A stretch of 49,090 nt of DNA from Oscillospiraceae bacterium (GCA_015067525.1 SVMH01000010.1:1-49090), one strand, 5' to 3'. Shown: positions 1 through 8,034, numbered from the stretch's first letter. Made by a program: numbers and translations. The notes: generated by a model from the sequence alone, not told the origin.

Positions 1-605
1 TTCGGGTTTTCCTCATCGTAATATCTGCCGCCGTAGATGTTGGGGAATCCATATCTACCAAGCTTTGCATCCGCGTTGCGCACCTGTCTATCCAGATCGG
101 TCTCCGACATCAATGTGAAGTCGTTGAAGTAATTCTCCTGCAACGCTTTGCCGAACGGGTCGAATACCTGTACCGACAATTTGAACTGCAGCACCTGATC
201 GGCCAGAGTATCGTATCTGCCTGTGCGATGCAATTCCTCAACATAATCACGAATCAAACCGATAATGTCATCAATAACCTCATCACGGGCTCCCTGATAA
301 ATGATGTTATGTGTCAGCAGGGTTGCCAGATCCAGCAGGGATTTCAGGTAATCGTTGATGCGATCCTGACGGACAAAGTATGTCAGGTAGCCCTTGGCGT
401 TGATAAAATCGATGATCTCCACACGATCAAGCTCCGGTGCGAACTCCAGCTGCTTGCCCTGCGGAATTTCTTCTGCGGGAACAGCAGGAGCTGCCTGCTG
501 GCTGTTACCTGCGACCGGAACAGTTACCGTTGTAGGAGGAATATATTCCGGCGCACCAGCACCACTATTCGCTACCGGTGCTACATACGGTGTGCTGGAT
601 GCAAT
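1..605 (-). pseudogene. Type III restriction endonuclease (Res) fragment, late part
   Basis: The minus strand is open from 605 to the window edge but has no start of its own. The translation contains the stretches RINDYLKSLLDLATLLTHN, DLDRQVRNADAKLG and IYGGRYYDEENP, which resemble the region before the C-terminus of type III restriction (Res) helicase-nuclease subunits. The helicase motifs that should come first are missing. The frame enters directly from the truncated mod gene near 597-605 but is shifted relative to it, so no fused protein can form. The gene runs off the window at base 1, so its true end is unseen. The family call rests on remembered family pattern, not a search. Confidence 0.55.
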
Positions 606-1053
606 CTACCTTGCCTGCGTACAGGTATTCCAGAAGCTGCAGTGCATGGTAGTTGTCTGCTTCGATCAGGGTATGCCATAATTCACTGTCTGCCGCATTG
701 CAAACCTCTCCCAAGGGCTGCAGACAAGGATAGATGGGATCACCCAGCTCTGCCGTTGTAACAAGGTCAGTCACAGCAAACTGTATCGCTTCCTTACTAT
801 TCTTAGGCAGACAGGTTGCCATACCATTTTCGATTTTCAATACGGTGTAGGTTTCGTTTGCTTTGCCGTTGCGCACGGATACCTTGAGGCCTTTTCTAAC
901 AGGAATATCATACAGGGGAGTACACTCCGGCAGATGTTCCTCAAACACCAGTCCAAACTGTTTGTGTTTCAATGCGCGTTTTGCTGCCTCCGCAATCTGC
1001 GCGCGCAACTCCGGATTTTCAATTTTCTCTATCAGCTCATGTAATTCAGCCAT
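565..1053 (-). pseudogene. Type III DNA methyltransferase (Mod), N-terminal fragment
   Basis: This frame encodes 162 residues. The first ~145 match the N-terminus of site-specific adenine methyltransferases of type III systems: an acidic helical start, then ADNYHALQLLEYLYAGKVDCI. In intact enzymes this leads straight into the catalytic DPPY motif. Here the frame instead continues QHTVCSTGSE and stops, so the DPPY motif, the SAM-binding part and the target recognition domain are all absent. The break lies near 597-600, where a res-like frame takes over. A deletion joining mod to res is the simplest reading; a chimeric assembly is the alternative. The gene starts 12 bases after the stop of the XRE regulator. 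Confidence 0.7.
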
Positions 1054-1065
1054 ATCTATTTCTCC

Positions 1066-1401
1066 TTATCCTTGCGCCGCAAGTAGCGTTGTCAGTGTTT
1101 CACGAATGATAGCCAGCTTGGCAGGGTGATCTGCGATCAGCTTTGCGATGTCTGCCGGTACCTCACCGCGTCCCTCCGCCGCCAAATTCAAAAACTCATT
1201 GCGCTGCTGCTCATCCAAATTCAAGTTTTCAAGCATTTTGTACTGCACATCCGGTGGCGGCGGATTGACCTTGCCGGACAGAATGTCGTAGAAGTATGGT
1301 TTTGTGATCTCTACCGCTGAGTAAAATGCCGACTGTGATATGCCAGTCTGCTTGATCATGTCCCGAAGGAAATTACCAAACGCCTTTTTGTCCTTGGTCA
1401 T
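1066..1401 (-). CDS. XRE-family helix-turn-helix regulator
   Basis: A 111-residue DNA-binding protein. The N-terminal half has the cro/C1 helix-turn-helix pattern (FLRDMIKQTGISQSAFYSAV, then YFYDILSGKVNPPPPDV), followed by a helical tail ending AIIRETLTTLLAAQG. The ATG at 1401 is chosen because AGGAGG lies 8 bases upstream; the in-frame GTG at 1410 overlaps that ribosome site. It lies 12 bases upstream of the broken mod gene, so it probably controlled the restriction-modification operon. A symmetric set of GTATGT/ACATAC half-sites directly upstream is a likely autoregulatory operator. The region is less GC-rich than the rest of the window, which fits acquisition with the R-M locus. Confidence 0.8.
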   Translation of the reverse strand: MTKDKKAFGNFLRDMIKQTGISQSAFYSAVEITKPYFYDILSGKVNPPPPDVQYKMLENLNLDEQQRNEFLNLAAEGRGEVPADIAKLIADHPAKLAIIRETLTTLLAAQG

Positions 1402-1420
1402 CCGCTTCACCTCCTATTTG

Positions 1421-1446
1421 GTATGTATGTAAACATACTAACATAC
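1421..1446. promoter_or_regulatory. Candidate operator of the XRE gene
   Basis: Two overlapping GTATGT half-sites (1421-1426, 1425-1430) face two ACATAC half-sites (1433-1438, 1441-1446). The inner pair forms a perfect 6-bp inverted repeat with a 2-bp centre at 1425-1438. It lies just upstream of the XRE ribosome site, where a repressor would block the leader. Binding by the XRE protein is inference. Confidence 0.5.
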
Positions 1447-1494
1447 TTTTTATAAAAAATCAAGGGGTTTCAAGAAATTCACCGTTATATGCAC

Positions 1495-1546
1495 AAAAAA
1501 TCAGCCATGTCCAAGCTGTTTCGCTTGATCATGACTGATTTTTTTG
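1495..1546. terminator. Bidirectional terminator hairpin
   Basis: Arms AAAAAATCAG (1495-1504) and CTGATTTTTT (1535-1544) pair, helped by inner CATG/CATG and CAAG/CTTG pairs, with T-runs on both strands. It would end leftward transcription of the oxidoreductase operon, whose last stop is at 1644, before the R-M remnant. Confidence 0.75.
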
Positions 1547-1643
1547 TTTTTTGCCACTCGAAGGTGTCCTCACAACTACCTATTTCTGATTAGTCGTTCT
1601 GGCGCACCACCTTTGGGTGCGCTCCCTTTTTTGAATGTTTTCC

Positions 1644-2852
1644 TTACAGCACGGGGACTTCCAGCGTCACATCGCCCAGAGGATAGGTGCGGCAGGGATG
1701 GACCCAGCCGAACTTCTTGTCAGCTATGCGGCGGCCGTCGCCCTCTGCGGGGACGTAGATCTCGCCGCTGACGAGACGGGAGTGGCACCAGCCGCACTCG
1801 CCGCTGCGGCAGTGGGACGGGGCGCGGATACCGGCCCGCTCGCAGGCGTCCAGCAGCGTCTGGTCGGCACGGCAGGTGGTCTTAAACTCCTCACCGCGGA
1901 TGATGACGGTCAGGGCAAAGGTCTTACCGGCGGCGTCAGCAGGATAGGCGGCGTCCTTGCTGGGATCGCCGTACTCGCCGCCCACTTCCCAGCGGATGCG
2001 GCGGGACTTGAGGCCCAGCTTGCCCAGCTCCTGCTTCAAAAAGGCGTACATGGGCTTGGGGCCGCAGACGTACACGGAGTAATCGCCCTCGCCGGCGTAC
2101 TTCTGCACCAGCTCGGCGGTGATGAAGCCCTTTTCGCAGCCCTCGGCCTCCTCATCGGACAGGACGTGGACCACCTTCACCTTGCCGCCGGCAGCGGCCT
2201 CGATGGCGGAGAGCTCCTCGCCCAGCAGGATGGCATCCTTGGTGCGGCTGCCGTAGAGGATGGTCAGGCGGAAGTCCTCGGTACCGTCGGCAATGGCGGC
2301 GGCCATGGAGCAGAAGGGGGTGATGCCGCTGCCGCCGGCCAGAGCCACCACGTGCTTTGCGTCGCGCAGCTCCTGATGGTAGAACTCGCCCAGAGGGCCG
2401 GAGAGCTTGACCTTGGTGCCCACCTGCCAGTTATCCAGAATATAGTCGGAAGCAAAGCCACCGGCGCTGCGCTTGATGGTGAGGATATAGCCGCCGTTCA
2501 GCGCCAGCTTGGGGCAGGAACGGATGGTATAGGGCTTATTGAGCTTGGCCTCGCCGATATCCAGCGCCACGCTGACATACTGGCCGGCGCGGAAATAGGC
2601 CAGCTGCTCGGTGCCCTTTTCGGCATCGGGGGCGAGGGTGAAGCTCTTGGCGTCGCCGTGGTCGGCAACGGCGGTGATGACGGCGTACTGGGCGCCGGGA
2701 TGGAGCTTCTTAGCCAGCACGTTGGCGTTGAAGACGGACTGGGGCATGGTGTCGGGTGCTTCGGCGATCTTCTTCTCACGCAGCTTCACCTGACCGAGGA
2801 AGGCGCCTACGCCCAGACTTTTCAGCAGTTTTTTATCGTAATTGTACTTCAT
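1644..2852 (-). CDS. Flavin reductase with C-terminal [2Fe-2S] ferredoxin domain
   Basis: A 402-residue electron-transfer protein. A ferredoxin-reductase-type FAD domain (about 50-160; AYFRAGQYVSVAL and NKPYTIRSCP bind flavin) is followed by an NAD(P)H domain (about 165-290; VVALAGGSGITPF, then YVCGPKPMY). A plant-type [2Fe-2S] domain ends the protein, with ligands Cys348, Cys353, Cys356 and Cys387 in a CX4CX2CX30C pattern. It should pass electrons from NAD(P)H through FAD and the cluster to a partner. Its start codon is one base after the stop of the phytoene-desaturase-like gene, and its ribosome site lies inside that gene's end, so the two are translationally coupled. The partner is therefore probably that flavoprotein, though the reaction is unknown. 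Confidence 0.85.
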   Translation of the reverse strand: MKYNYDKKLLKSLGVGAFLGQVKLREKKIAEAPDTMPQSVFNANVLAKKLHPGAQYAVITAVADHGDAKSFTLAPDAEKGTEQLAYFRAGQYVSVALDIGEAKLNKPYTIRSCPKLALNGGYILTIKRSAGGFASDYILDNWQVGTKVKLSGPLGEFYHQELRDAKHVVALAGGSGITPFCSMAAAIADGTEDFRLTILYGSRTKDAILLGEELSAIEAAAGGKVKVVHVLSDEEAEGCEKGFITAELVQKYAGEGDYSVYVCGPKPMYAFLKQELGKLGLKSRRIRWEVGGEYGDPSKDAAYPADAAGKTFALTVIIRGEEFKTTCRADQTLLDACERAGIRAPSHCRSGECGWCHSRLVSGEIYVPAEGDGRRIADKKFGWVHPCRTYPLGDVTLEVPVL

Positions 2853-2853
2853 C

Positions 2854-4413
2854 TTACTTACCCTCCTTCATGTCGTGGAGCGTATAGCGTGCCTGCTCAG
2901 CACCGGACATATAAGCCTGGCTGTAGCCGTCCATCTGGGTGCCGTGACCGCCGGCAAAGCGCAGGCCCTTGATGGTGTAGCCCAGATCGGCGGTGCCGGA
3001 CTGGACGCGGGGGAACATACCGTCCCAGGTGTGGGGCTCGTAGCCGTAGACATCGCCGCGGGGGGTACCCAGATAGCGGGCCCAGGTCACGGGAGAGGCC
3101 ACCACGATCTCCTCGATGTGGCTCTGGAGGTCGCAGCCGGTGACCGCCTCGTAGCGCTCGATGCACTCGCGGGCGATCTTGTCCTTGATGCGGAAATACT
3201 CCTCCTCGGTGACGTCGGCGAAGGGATCGTCGATATAGAACTTGGAGAACTGCATGCAGGCGCGGCCCTCACCCACGGCATCGGGAATGGCGTTGGTCAG
3301 CACGGTGACGGTGATGTCCTTGTGGGTCTCGATGGCGTTGGAGCTGGCGTACTGGTTGCGGTTATTGGGATCTTCACGCATGAAGGTGTCGTAGCCCTTC
3401 AGGCCCAGCTCCTGGGCGGTAGCGTCCAGACCGATATACACAGTAACGCAGGCCTGGGCGATCTTCTGGGCGTTCATGCAGCGGCGGTTGTACTCCGGCA
3501 CTTCGGCAGGATCCACCATGCGGTCGAACACCACGTGGGGCATCAGGTTGGAGATGACGCGCTCGCAGGGGATATACTTGCCGCCGGCGAGTTCCACGCC
3601 GCGGACAGCGCCGTCCTTGACGTCGATCTTCTTGACCTCGCAGTTATACCAGATGTCGCCGCCCAGCTCGCGGATGCGCTTGTCGAAGGCAAGGCCGATC
3701 TCGTGGCTGCGGTTGCGGGCGATCCAGGGCTTCTGGGTCAGGTACACGTAGGTCATGAAGGCGTACACGGCAAAGGACATATTGCCGGAATGGGAGGAGA
3801 TGTAGGTCCAGTAGGACTCATAGATGTTCTTGGCCTTTTCCGGCATGCCCAGCAGATCCAGCACCGTCTCCACGCTCTGGGGCACCAGCTTCATCAGGTC
3901 GTGATACTTGATGAGCATTTCCACCTTCTGCAGGGGATTGGGATGGTTGTGGCGCTCGCCCAGCCATGCCACGCCATCGGCCAGCATGCGTGCCATTTCC
4001 ATCACGTTGGTCATGGGCTCACGGCTGCCGGGCACCTGACGCTCCATCTCGTCGATGAAGGCTTCCACGCCCAGGGGCATCTCCACGTTGAAGCCCTTTT
4101 CCGGGTCGGTAGCCACGGCGCAGAAGGCCTCGGGGACGGGGACCCAGTCCACGTCCAGGCCGTAACCGTCCAGCAGCTCGCGCACCGCGCCTCTGGGCTC
4201 GCCGTCCACACCGCGGCCCATCTGGCACATCTCATGGAGCGTTGCCTCAAACTCGAATGCACCGCGCACAAAGCTGGTGGCGCAGCCGCCGGGGAGATTG
4301 TGCTTTTCCAGCACCAGGACTTTCTTGCCGGCCTTGGCAAGATATGCTGCCGCGGACAGGCCGCCGTTACCGGCACCCACCACGACAACATCGTAGCGTT
4401 TGGCTTCCTGCAT
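2854..4413 (-). CDS. Phytoene desaturase/retinol saturase-like FAD oxidoreductase
   Basis: A 519-residue flavoprotein of the CrtI/RetSat branch of the amine-oxidase superfamily. The N-terminus has the dinucleotide-binding fold (VVVVGAGNGGLSAAAYLAKAG, then LEKHNLPGG), and the C-terminus has the second FAD contact (GLRFAGGHGTQMDGYSQAYMSG). Members saturate, desaturate or isomerise polyene or lipid substrates. No phytoene synthase or other carotenoid gene lies nearby, so carotenoid synthesis is unlikely. The ATG at 4413 is chosen over upstream starts because AAGGAGAGG precedes it. It is first in a two-gene operon with an FAD/[2Fe-2S] reductase, which suggests a reductive reaction fed by NAD(P)H. 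The substrate cannot be told from sequence. Confidence 0.8.
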   Translation of the reverse strand: MQEAKRYDVVVVGAGNGGLSAAAYLAKAGKKVLVLEKHNLPGGCATSFVRGAFEFEATLHEMCQMGRGVDGEPRGAVRELLDGYGLDVDWVPVPEAFCAVATDPEKGFNVEMPLGVEAFIDEMERQVPGSREPMTNVMEMARMLADGVAWLGERHNHPNPLQKVEMLIKYHDLMKLVPQSVETVLDLLGMPEKAKNIYESYWTYISSHSGNMSFAVYAFMTYVYLTQKPWIARNRSHEIGLAFDKRIRELGGDIWYNCEVKKIDVKDGAVRGVELAGGKYIPCERVISNLMPHVVFDRMVDPAEVPEYNRRCMNAQKIAQACVTVYIGLDATAQELGLKGYDTFMREDPNNRNQYASSNAIETHKDITVTVLTNAIPDAVGEGRACMQFSKFYIDDPFADVTEEEYFRIKDKIARECIERYEAVTGCDLQSHIEEIVVASPVTWARYLGTPRGDVYGYEPHTWDGMFPRVQSGTADLGYTIKGLRFAGGHGTQMDGYSQAYMSGAEQARYTLHDMKEGK

Positions 4414-4463
4414 ATCTTCCTCTCCTTGTTGTATCATAAATTCGTGGTCTAACCACCAATCAC

Positions 4464-4492
4464 ATTATACGTTAAATTGCTGACAATTGCAA
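4464..4492 (-). promoter_or_regulatory. Sigma-A-type promoter of the desaturase-like operon
   Basis: On the minus strand TTGCAA (4487-4492) and a perfect TATAAT (4464-4469) are 17 bases apart. A small dyad, GTGGT-CTA-ACCAC at 4444-4456, lies just downstream of the -10 box and may be an operator. Confidence 0.7.
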
Positions 4493-4547
4493 GGAAAAAG
4501 TGTTGCCGACAGGGCAAAATGCCGGGTCAAAGCAGCGACAAAACGAT

Positions 4548-4580
4548 AAAAGGAGCCTGCATATGGCAGGCTCCTTTTTT
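4548..4580. terminator. Terminator after the opine dehydrogenase gene
   Basis: Perfect 13-bp arms, AAAAGGAGCCTGC (4548-4560) and its complement (4566-4578), enclose a 5-base loop with T-rich flanks. It directly follows the leftward gene ending at 4584. Confidence 0.8.
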
Positions 4581-4583
4581 GTT

Positions 4584-5663
4584 TTACTTCTTGCCTGTTT
4601 TAAGATAGCTGCGGATCTCCTCCACGCTCATGCCGGCAAGGCCCAGACGGGCAAGGTCGATGCCGGTGCCGCGCCAATCCCGCTCGTGGACGAGGGAATA
4701 GATGCTGATGACGGCGTCCATGGTGGGGGTGGGCACACCGCAGAGGCGGCCCAGCTCGCTCCACGGCACCAGGCCGTTGGGGCAGTCCTCGGTGAGGTAG
4801 CGGTTCCAGATGCTGTCCGGGCCGGTGATGGGGGTCAGCTCCGGCGCGCCGTGCATCTTCTGATAGATATCCTGCCACCGCAGCTCGTTCTTCGGCTCGC
4901 AGAAGTCCTCCAGCGGCGTGAGGCGGTAGCCAAAGGCGGCGCCCACGGCCTTGCGCTCGGCATCGATGGCCCAGTCGATTTTGGCGGCGCCGAAGGTGAA
5001 ATGCTCATACATGCAAAACTGGCCCCGCAGCGCCTGCTGCTCGATGGCGCCGATGTTGATGAGGCAGGGGCCCGAGTGGACGGAGGGGTTCACGAGGGAG
5101 AGGTCACTCTCCAGCACGTCTTCATAGATGCGGTCGAAGGGGGAGATGTCCATCACGTCCTCCAGCACCGCGCGGTCGGCGTCTGCCGGGAAGAGGGCCA
5201 CGCTGACGGGGCTCATGCCGGTGCAATAGATGCTGGCAGGGCCGCTCAGGCGGGTGTCGTAGGGCAGGTTGTTTGTCTGCACGATGACGGGGCACTCCTC
5301 CCCCAGCACGGCCTTGAACTCCAGCGCGCCGAAGCCGCCGGGATAGATGAGGATGGTCTGGTCTTTGCGCACCAGGCCGCGCAGCTTCTCCGCCACAGCC
5401 ACGTGAGCGGTGGAGGGCGTGACCACGGCGATGTAGTCGGCGCCGTCGATGGCTTCGGAGATATCGTCGGTGAGGAGGTCGATGTGCCCCTCGCCGGTCA
5501 AAAGGCCGGTGCAGCGGATGGTAAGCGTTTCGCGCAGCACGCTCAGACGGCCGATAAAGGCGGCGTCTTCATACATGCGGACGCGATAGCCGCGCATGGC
5601 CAGGTCAGCCGCCATGGTGTGGGCGCCGTTGCCGCCGCCTAAGATTGCGATGGTTTTTTTCAT
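4584..5663 (-). CDS. NAD/octopine (opine) dehydrogenase family protein
   Basis: A 359-residue two-domain dehydrogenase. The N-terminal Rossmann fold opens IAILGGGNGAHTMAADLAMRG, the opine-dehydrogenase version of the glycine-rich loop. The C-terminal helical half contains NPSVHSGPCLINIGAIE, which matches the conserved His/Asn region of this family (PF02317 type). Such enzymes make or break N-(carboxyalkyl) amino acids by reductive condensation of an amino acid with a 2-oxo acid; many bacterial members are of unknown substrate. It is second in an operon behind a histidine phosphatase, 19 bases apart, and is followed by a strong terminator. The real substrate is not predictable here. Confidence 0.8.
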   Translation of the reverse strand: MKKTIAILGGGNGAHTMAADLAMRGYRVRMYEDAAFIGRLSVLRETLTIRCTGLLTGEGHIDLLTDDISEAIDGADYIAVVTPSTAHVAVAEKLRGLVRKDQTILIYPGGFGALEFKAVLGEECPVIVQTNNLPYDTRLSGPASIYCTGMSPVSVALFPADADRAVLEDVMDISPFDRIYEDVLESDLSLVNPSVHSGPCLINIGAIEQQALRGQFCMYEHFTFGAAKIDWAIDAERKAVGAAFGYRLTPLEDFCEPKNELRWQDIYQKMHGAPELTPITGPDSIWNRYLTEDCPNGLVPWSELGRLCGVPTPTMDAVISIYSLVHERDWRGTGIDLARLGLAGMSVEEIRSYLKTGKK

Positions 5664-5682
5664 CTCTTTTTCCTTTCTGCGC

Positions 5683-6273
5683 TCAAAGCGCGCCGGTATG
5701 GTTCCACTTCAAAAGCTTCCAGCAGCCGTTTTCATAGCTGAACACGGTGACGGAGGCATTGTCCACCTGCAGATGCTGGAGCAGCACGTCGTGACCCAGG
5801 GCATAGCTGAGCATATGGTGCACCGTGCCCTCATGGCCGAACACCGCCACATGCTCCATCCCCTCCAGCGCTTCCAGCTCGTCGCGGAAAAAACTGCGCA
5901 GGCGCTGCCCCATTTGCTGCTGGTTCTCGCCGCCATAGGCGGTGAAGTCCAGCGCACGGTTGTTGCGGTAATAGGCCTCGCCATAGTCCCGGGCACAGTC
6001 CGCCCGGGGGCGGTCGGCCAGACTGCCCACATGCACCTCCCGCAGCTTGTCGCTGTAGATGGGCTGGCAGCCGGGCAGGGCGTCCGCCGCCGTCTGCTGC
6101 GCGCGGCGCAGGTCACTGCAGTAGATGCGGTCAAAGGGGATATCCTTGAGGTGGACGCCCGCGGCTTTCGCCTGCTCATGTCCCAGCTGAGACAGGGGCA
6201 TCTGCGACCAGCCGCAGTGCAGGGAAAGACGGTTTCCCTCGCTCTGTCCGTGGCGGATGAAGTAAACTTTCAT
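5683..6273 (-). CDS. Histidine phosphatase family (phosphoglycerate mutase-like) protein
   Basis: A 196-residue enzyme of the histidine phosphatase superfamily. The phosphoacceptor motif YFIRHGQSEGN lies at residues 4-14 and the second catalytic His is in AVFGHEGTVHHM. The short length and lack of the mutase insert suggest a small-molecule phosphatase (CobC/GpmB-like branch), not a glycolytic mutase. GGGAGGAG precedes the ATG at 6273. It heads the operon with the opine dehydrogenase-family gene and is divergent from a DeoR regulator. A 9-bp dyad at 6295-6317 sits directly upstream, so it may be under DeoR control. Confidence 0.85.
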   Translation of the reverse strand: MKVYFIRHGQSEGNRLSLHCGWSQMPLSQLGHEQAKAAGVHLKDIPFDRIYCSDLRRAQQTAADALPGCQPIYSDKLREVHVGSLADRPRADCARDYGEAYYRNNRALDFTAYGGENQQQMGQRLRSFFRDELEALEGMEHVAVFGHEGTVHHMLSYALGHDVLLQHLQVDNASVTVFSYENGCWKLLKWNHTGAL

Positions 6274-6294
6274 ACGCTTCTCCTCCCAACAATC

Positions 6295-6317
6295 AAATCC
6301 ACAAAATCTGTGGATTT
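6295..6317. promoter_or_regulatory. Candidate DeoR operator dyad
   Basis: AAATCCACA (6295-6303) and TGTGGATTT (6309-6317) are perfect inverted arms with a 5-base centre. Half-sites of the same sequence recur nearer the DeoR gene: TTTGTGG around 6390-6397, TTGTGGATTT around 6400-6409, and TCCACAAA at about 6419-6426 next to its -35 box. Repeated half-sites across a divergent intergenic region suggest one regulator controlling both sides. Confidence 0.55.
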
Positions 6318-6428
6318 TGGTGTTTTAAGCAGTTTTCACAACTTTTCAACGTCAGTATAGTCCCCTCCTCCGCCTGCTGTCAACGGTTATTTGTGGTTTT
6401 TGTGGATTTTTCGCAAACTCCACAAATG

Positions 6429-6457
6429 TTGACAACATTGACAGGATATGATAGGAT
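6429..6457 (+). promoter_or_regulatory. Promoter of the DeoR gene
   Basis: TTGACA (6429-6434) and TAGGAT (6452-6457) are 17 bases apart, ending 29 bases before the start codon. A TCCACAAA half-site abuts the -35 box, as expected for self-repression. Confidence 0.6.
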
Positions 6458-6486
6458 GCCAGCAGCGAAACGAGGAGGGAAACGCC

Positions 6487-7260
6487 ATGCAAAACGACCG
6501 CATCCGCCAGATCATGACCATTTTACTGCAGGAAAAGAAAGTCATCGCCAAAGATCTGGCGTCGCGCTTCGGCGTATCGCTGGAGAGCATCCGCCGCGAT
6601 TTGAGCGAATTGGAGCGGCAAGGCGCCGTGCGCAAATTCTACGGCGGCGCGGTACTGGTGGAGGATCTCCTGCCCGACGGCGAGGCGGCGGTCTTTCAGG
6701 TGCGATTGACGGAGCACGGCGCGGAAAAGCAGGCCATCGCCCGCACGGCAGCCGCTCTGATCGCGGACGGCGAGACGGTGTATCTGGACTCCGGCACCAC
6801 GGCGGCAGCCCTCATCCCTTACCTCAAAGAGCGCCGCGGCCTGACGGTGATCACCCGGTCCCTGCGCAGCGCCGCCCAGCTTGGCATGTGCGACCATCTC
6901 ACGGTATATTGCCTGGGCGGGGCGGTGAAGGTGGACACCCTCACCAACACCGGCTTCATGGCCCAGGAGTGCCTGAACTACTTCTCCCACATCGACACCG
7001 CCATCCTCAGCGGTGACGGACTGGTGCCGACGCAGGGCGTGGTGGACTTCGGCATGGAAAATCTCGCCTTCAAGCGCAGCCTTGTGGAGCGGTCAGGGCG
7101 CGTGGCGGTGGTCATTGACAGCAGCAAGTTCGGCCGCACCGCCCACTGCCTCACCTGCCCCACCGAGCGCATCACCACGCTGGTGACCGACGGCGGCGCG
7201 GACGCACAGGCACTGGAGACGCTGCGCGCAAGGGGCGTGGAGGTCATGGTGGCGGAATAA
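6487..7260 (+). CDS. DeoR/GlpR-family transcriptional regulator
   Basis: A 257-residue repressor. The N-terminal winged helix-turn-helix (residues ~4-57) carries the DeoR signature VSLESIRRDLSELERQGAVRKFYGGAV. The C-terminal sensor domain contains LDSGTTAAALIPYL, the sugar-phosphate-binding-type loop, and ends with VVIDSSKFGR. The ATG at 6487 follows GAGGAGGGA; an upstream in-frame ATG at 6448 has no ribosome site and overlaps the promoter. It is divergent from the histidine phosphatase/opine dehydrogenase operon and shares repeated TGTGGATTT half-sites with it. Family members respond to phosphorylated metabolites; the effector here is unknown. Confidence 0.88.
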   Translation: MQNDRIRQIMTILLQEKKVIAKDLASRFGVSLESIRRDLSELERQGAVRKFYGGAVLVEDLLPDGEAAVFQVRLTEHGAEKQAIARTAAALIADGETVYLDSGTTAAALIPYLKERRGLTVITRSLRSAAQLGMCDHLTVYCLGGAVKVDTLTNTGFMAQECLNYFSHIDTAILSGDGLVPTQGVVDFGMENLAFKRSLVERSGRVAVVIDSSKFGRTAHCLTCPTERITTLVTDGGADAQALETLRARGVEVMVAE

Positions 7261-7266
7261 AAACAA

Positions 7267-7295
7267 AAGACCCGAAGCAGAACGCTTCGGGTCTT
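7267..7295. terminator. Shared terminator between convergent genes
   Basis: Perfect 12-bp arms AAGACCCGAAGC (7267-7278) and complement (7284-7295) lie between the ends of the DeoR gene (7260) and the leftward SGNH hydrolase gene (7299). No long T-run follows. Confidence 0.65.
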
Positions 7296-7298
7296 ACA

Positions 7299-7970
7299 TT
7301 ATGCCAGATTCTCCCGCGCCCACTGGCCGATGGTATCGAACAATCGGCGGTAGCCGGTCATATTCAGGTGGATGCCATCGGCGGAGATCATGCGGCAGCA
7401 GTTCAGATCCCACAGGAAAGCCCTGCGCACGGGGATGAGGGGCACGGACTGCTCCGCCGCCACGGCGGCCACCGTGTCGGAGTACAGCTCCTGATAGCGG
7501 TAGATCATCTGGCAGTCCCCCAGCCAGCTTAAAATACGCCCCCGGTCCGCCCCGCCGCGGCAGACGAAGCGGAGATACTTCTCCGCGTCGATGGGCGGCA
7601 GGGTCATCAGAATCGGCTGCACCCCTTTTTGCCGCAGCAGCTCCACCGTTTCTGCCAGGATACGGCGGAACTCCGGCAGCTCCGTACGGGGCTTATGCTC
7701 CCCCGTGGGATCGTCGGAGATGGCCTGCCAGTCAAAGTCGCTGTCGTTGCCGCCATAGCCCACCAGGGCGTACTGCGCGTCAAAGCCCCGGGCCGCGTCC
7801 CGCTCCACCAGCTGCCGGCCCTTGCGCACCGTGGCGCCCATCATGGCCCGGCTCACCACCTCCGGATGGCCGCCCAGCAGCTCCGCGGCGTGGAAATGAT
7901 AGCGAAACTCCTCGTCCGGCACCGTGGCCTTCAAAAGGGAGTCACCGTAGAGATAGAATTTGCCGGTCAT
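7299..7970 (-). CDS. SGNH/GDSL-type hydrolase
   Basis: A 223-residue SGNH-family esterase/lipase-like protein. Block I is LYGDSLLKA near the N-terminus with the nucleophile Ser, a block III Asn is in VGYGGNDSDFDW, and block V carries the catalytic Asp and His in SADGIHLNMTGYRR. No signal peptide is visible, so it probably acts in the cytoplasm, for example removing acetyl or acyl groups from sugars. The start at 7970 is chosen because AAGGAGGAG lies just upstream; the longer reading from 8003 overlaps the promoter. It is a single gene, with promoter 8006-8034. Confidence 0.8.
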   Translation of the reverse strand: MTGKFYLYGDSLLKATVPDEEFRYHFHAAELLGGHPEVVSRAMMGATVRKGRQLVERDAARGFDAQYALVGYGGNDSDFDWQAISDDPTGEHKPRTELPEFRRILAETVELLRQKGVQPILMTLPPIDAEKYLRFVCRGGADRGRILSWLGDCQMIYRYQELYSDTVAAVAAEQSVPLIPVRRAFLWDLNCCRMISADGIHLNMTGYRRLFDTIGQWARENLA

Positions 7971-8005
7971 GGACGCTCCTCCTTGTGTTTTATATTTCTG
8001 CATCT

Positions 8006-8034
8006 AATATAGCATATTATATTATCTTGGTCAA
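8006..8034 (-). promoter_or_regulatory. Promoter of the SGNH hydrolase gene
   Basis: Minus strand TTGACC (8029-8034) and TATATT (8006-8011), 17 bases apart, with a T/A-rich flank. Confidence 0.65.

Noticed and set aside
1635-2972. Long plus-strand open frame opposite the flavin reductase
   Set aside because: It mirrors a well-supported minus-strand gene, is Gly/Ala/Leu-rich from GC codon bias, and lacks a ribosome site and family features.
2842-4452. 536-codon plus-strand frame opposite the desaturase-like gene
   Set aside because: Antisense shadow of an FAD enzyme with intact motifs; composition is typical of reversed GC-rich coding sequence.
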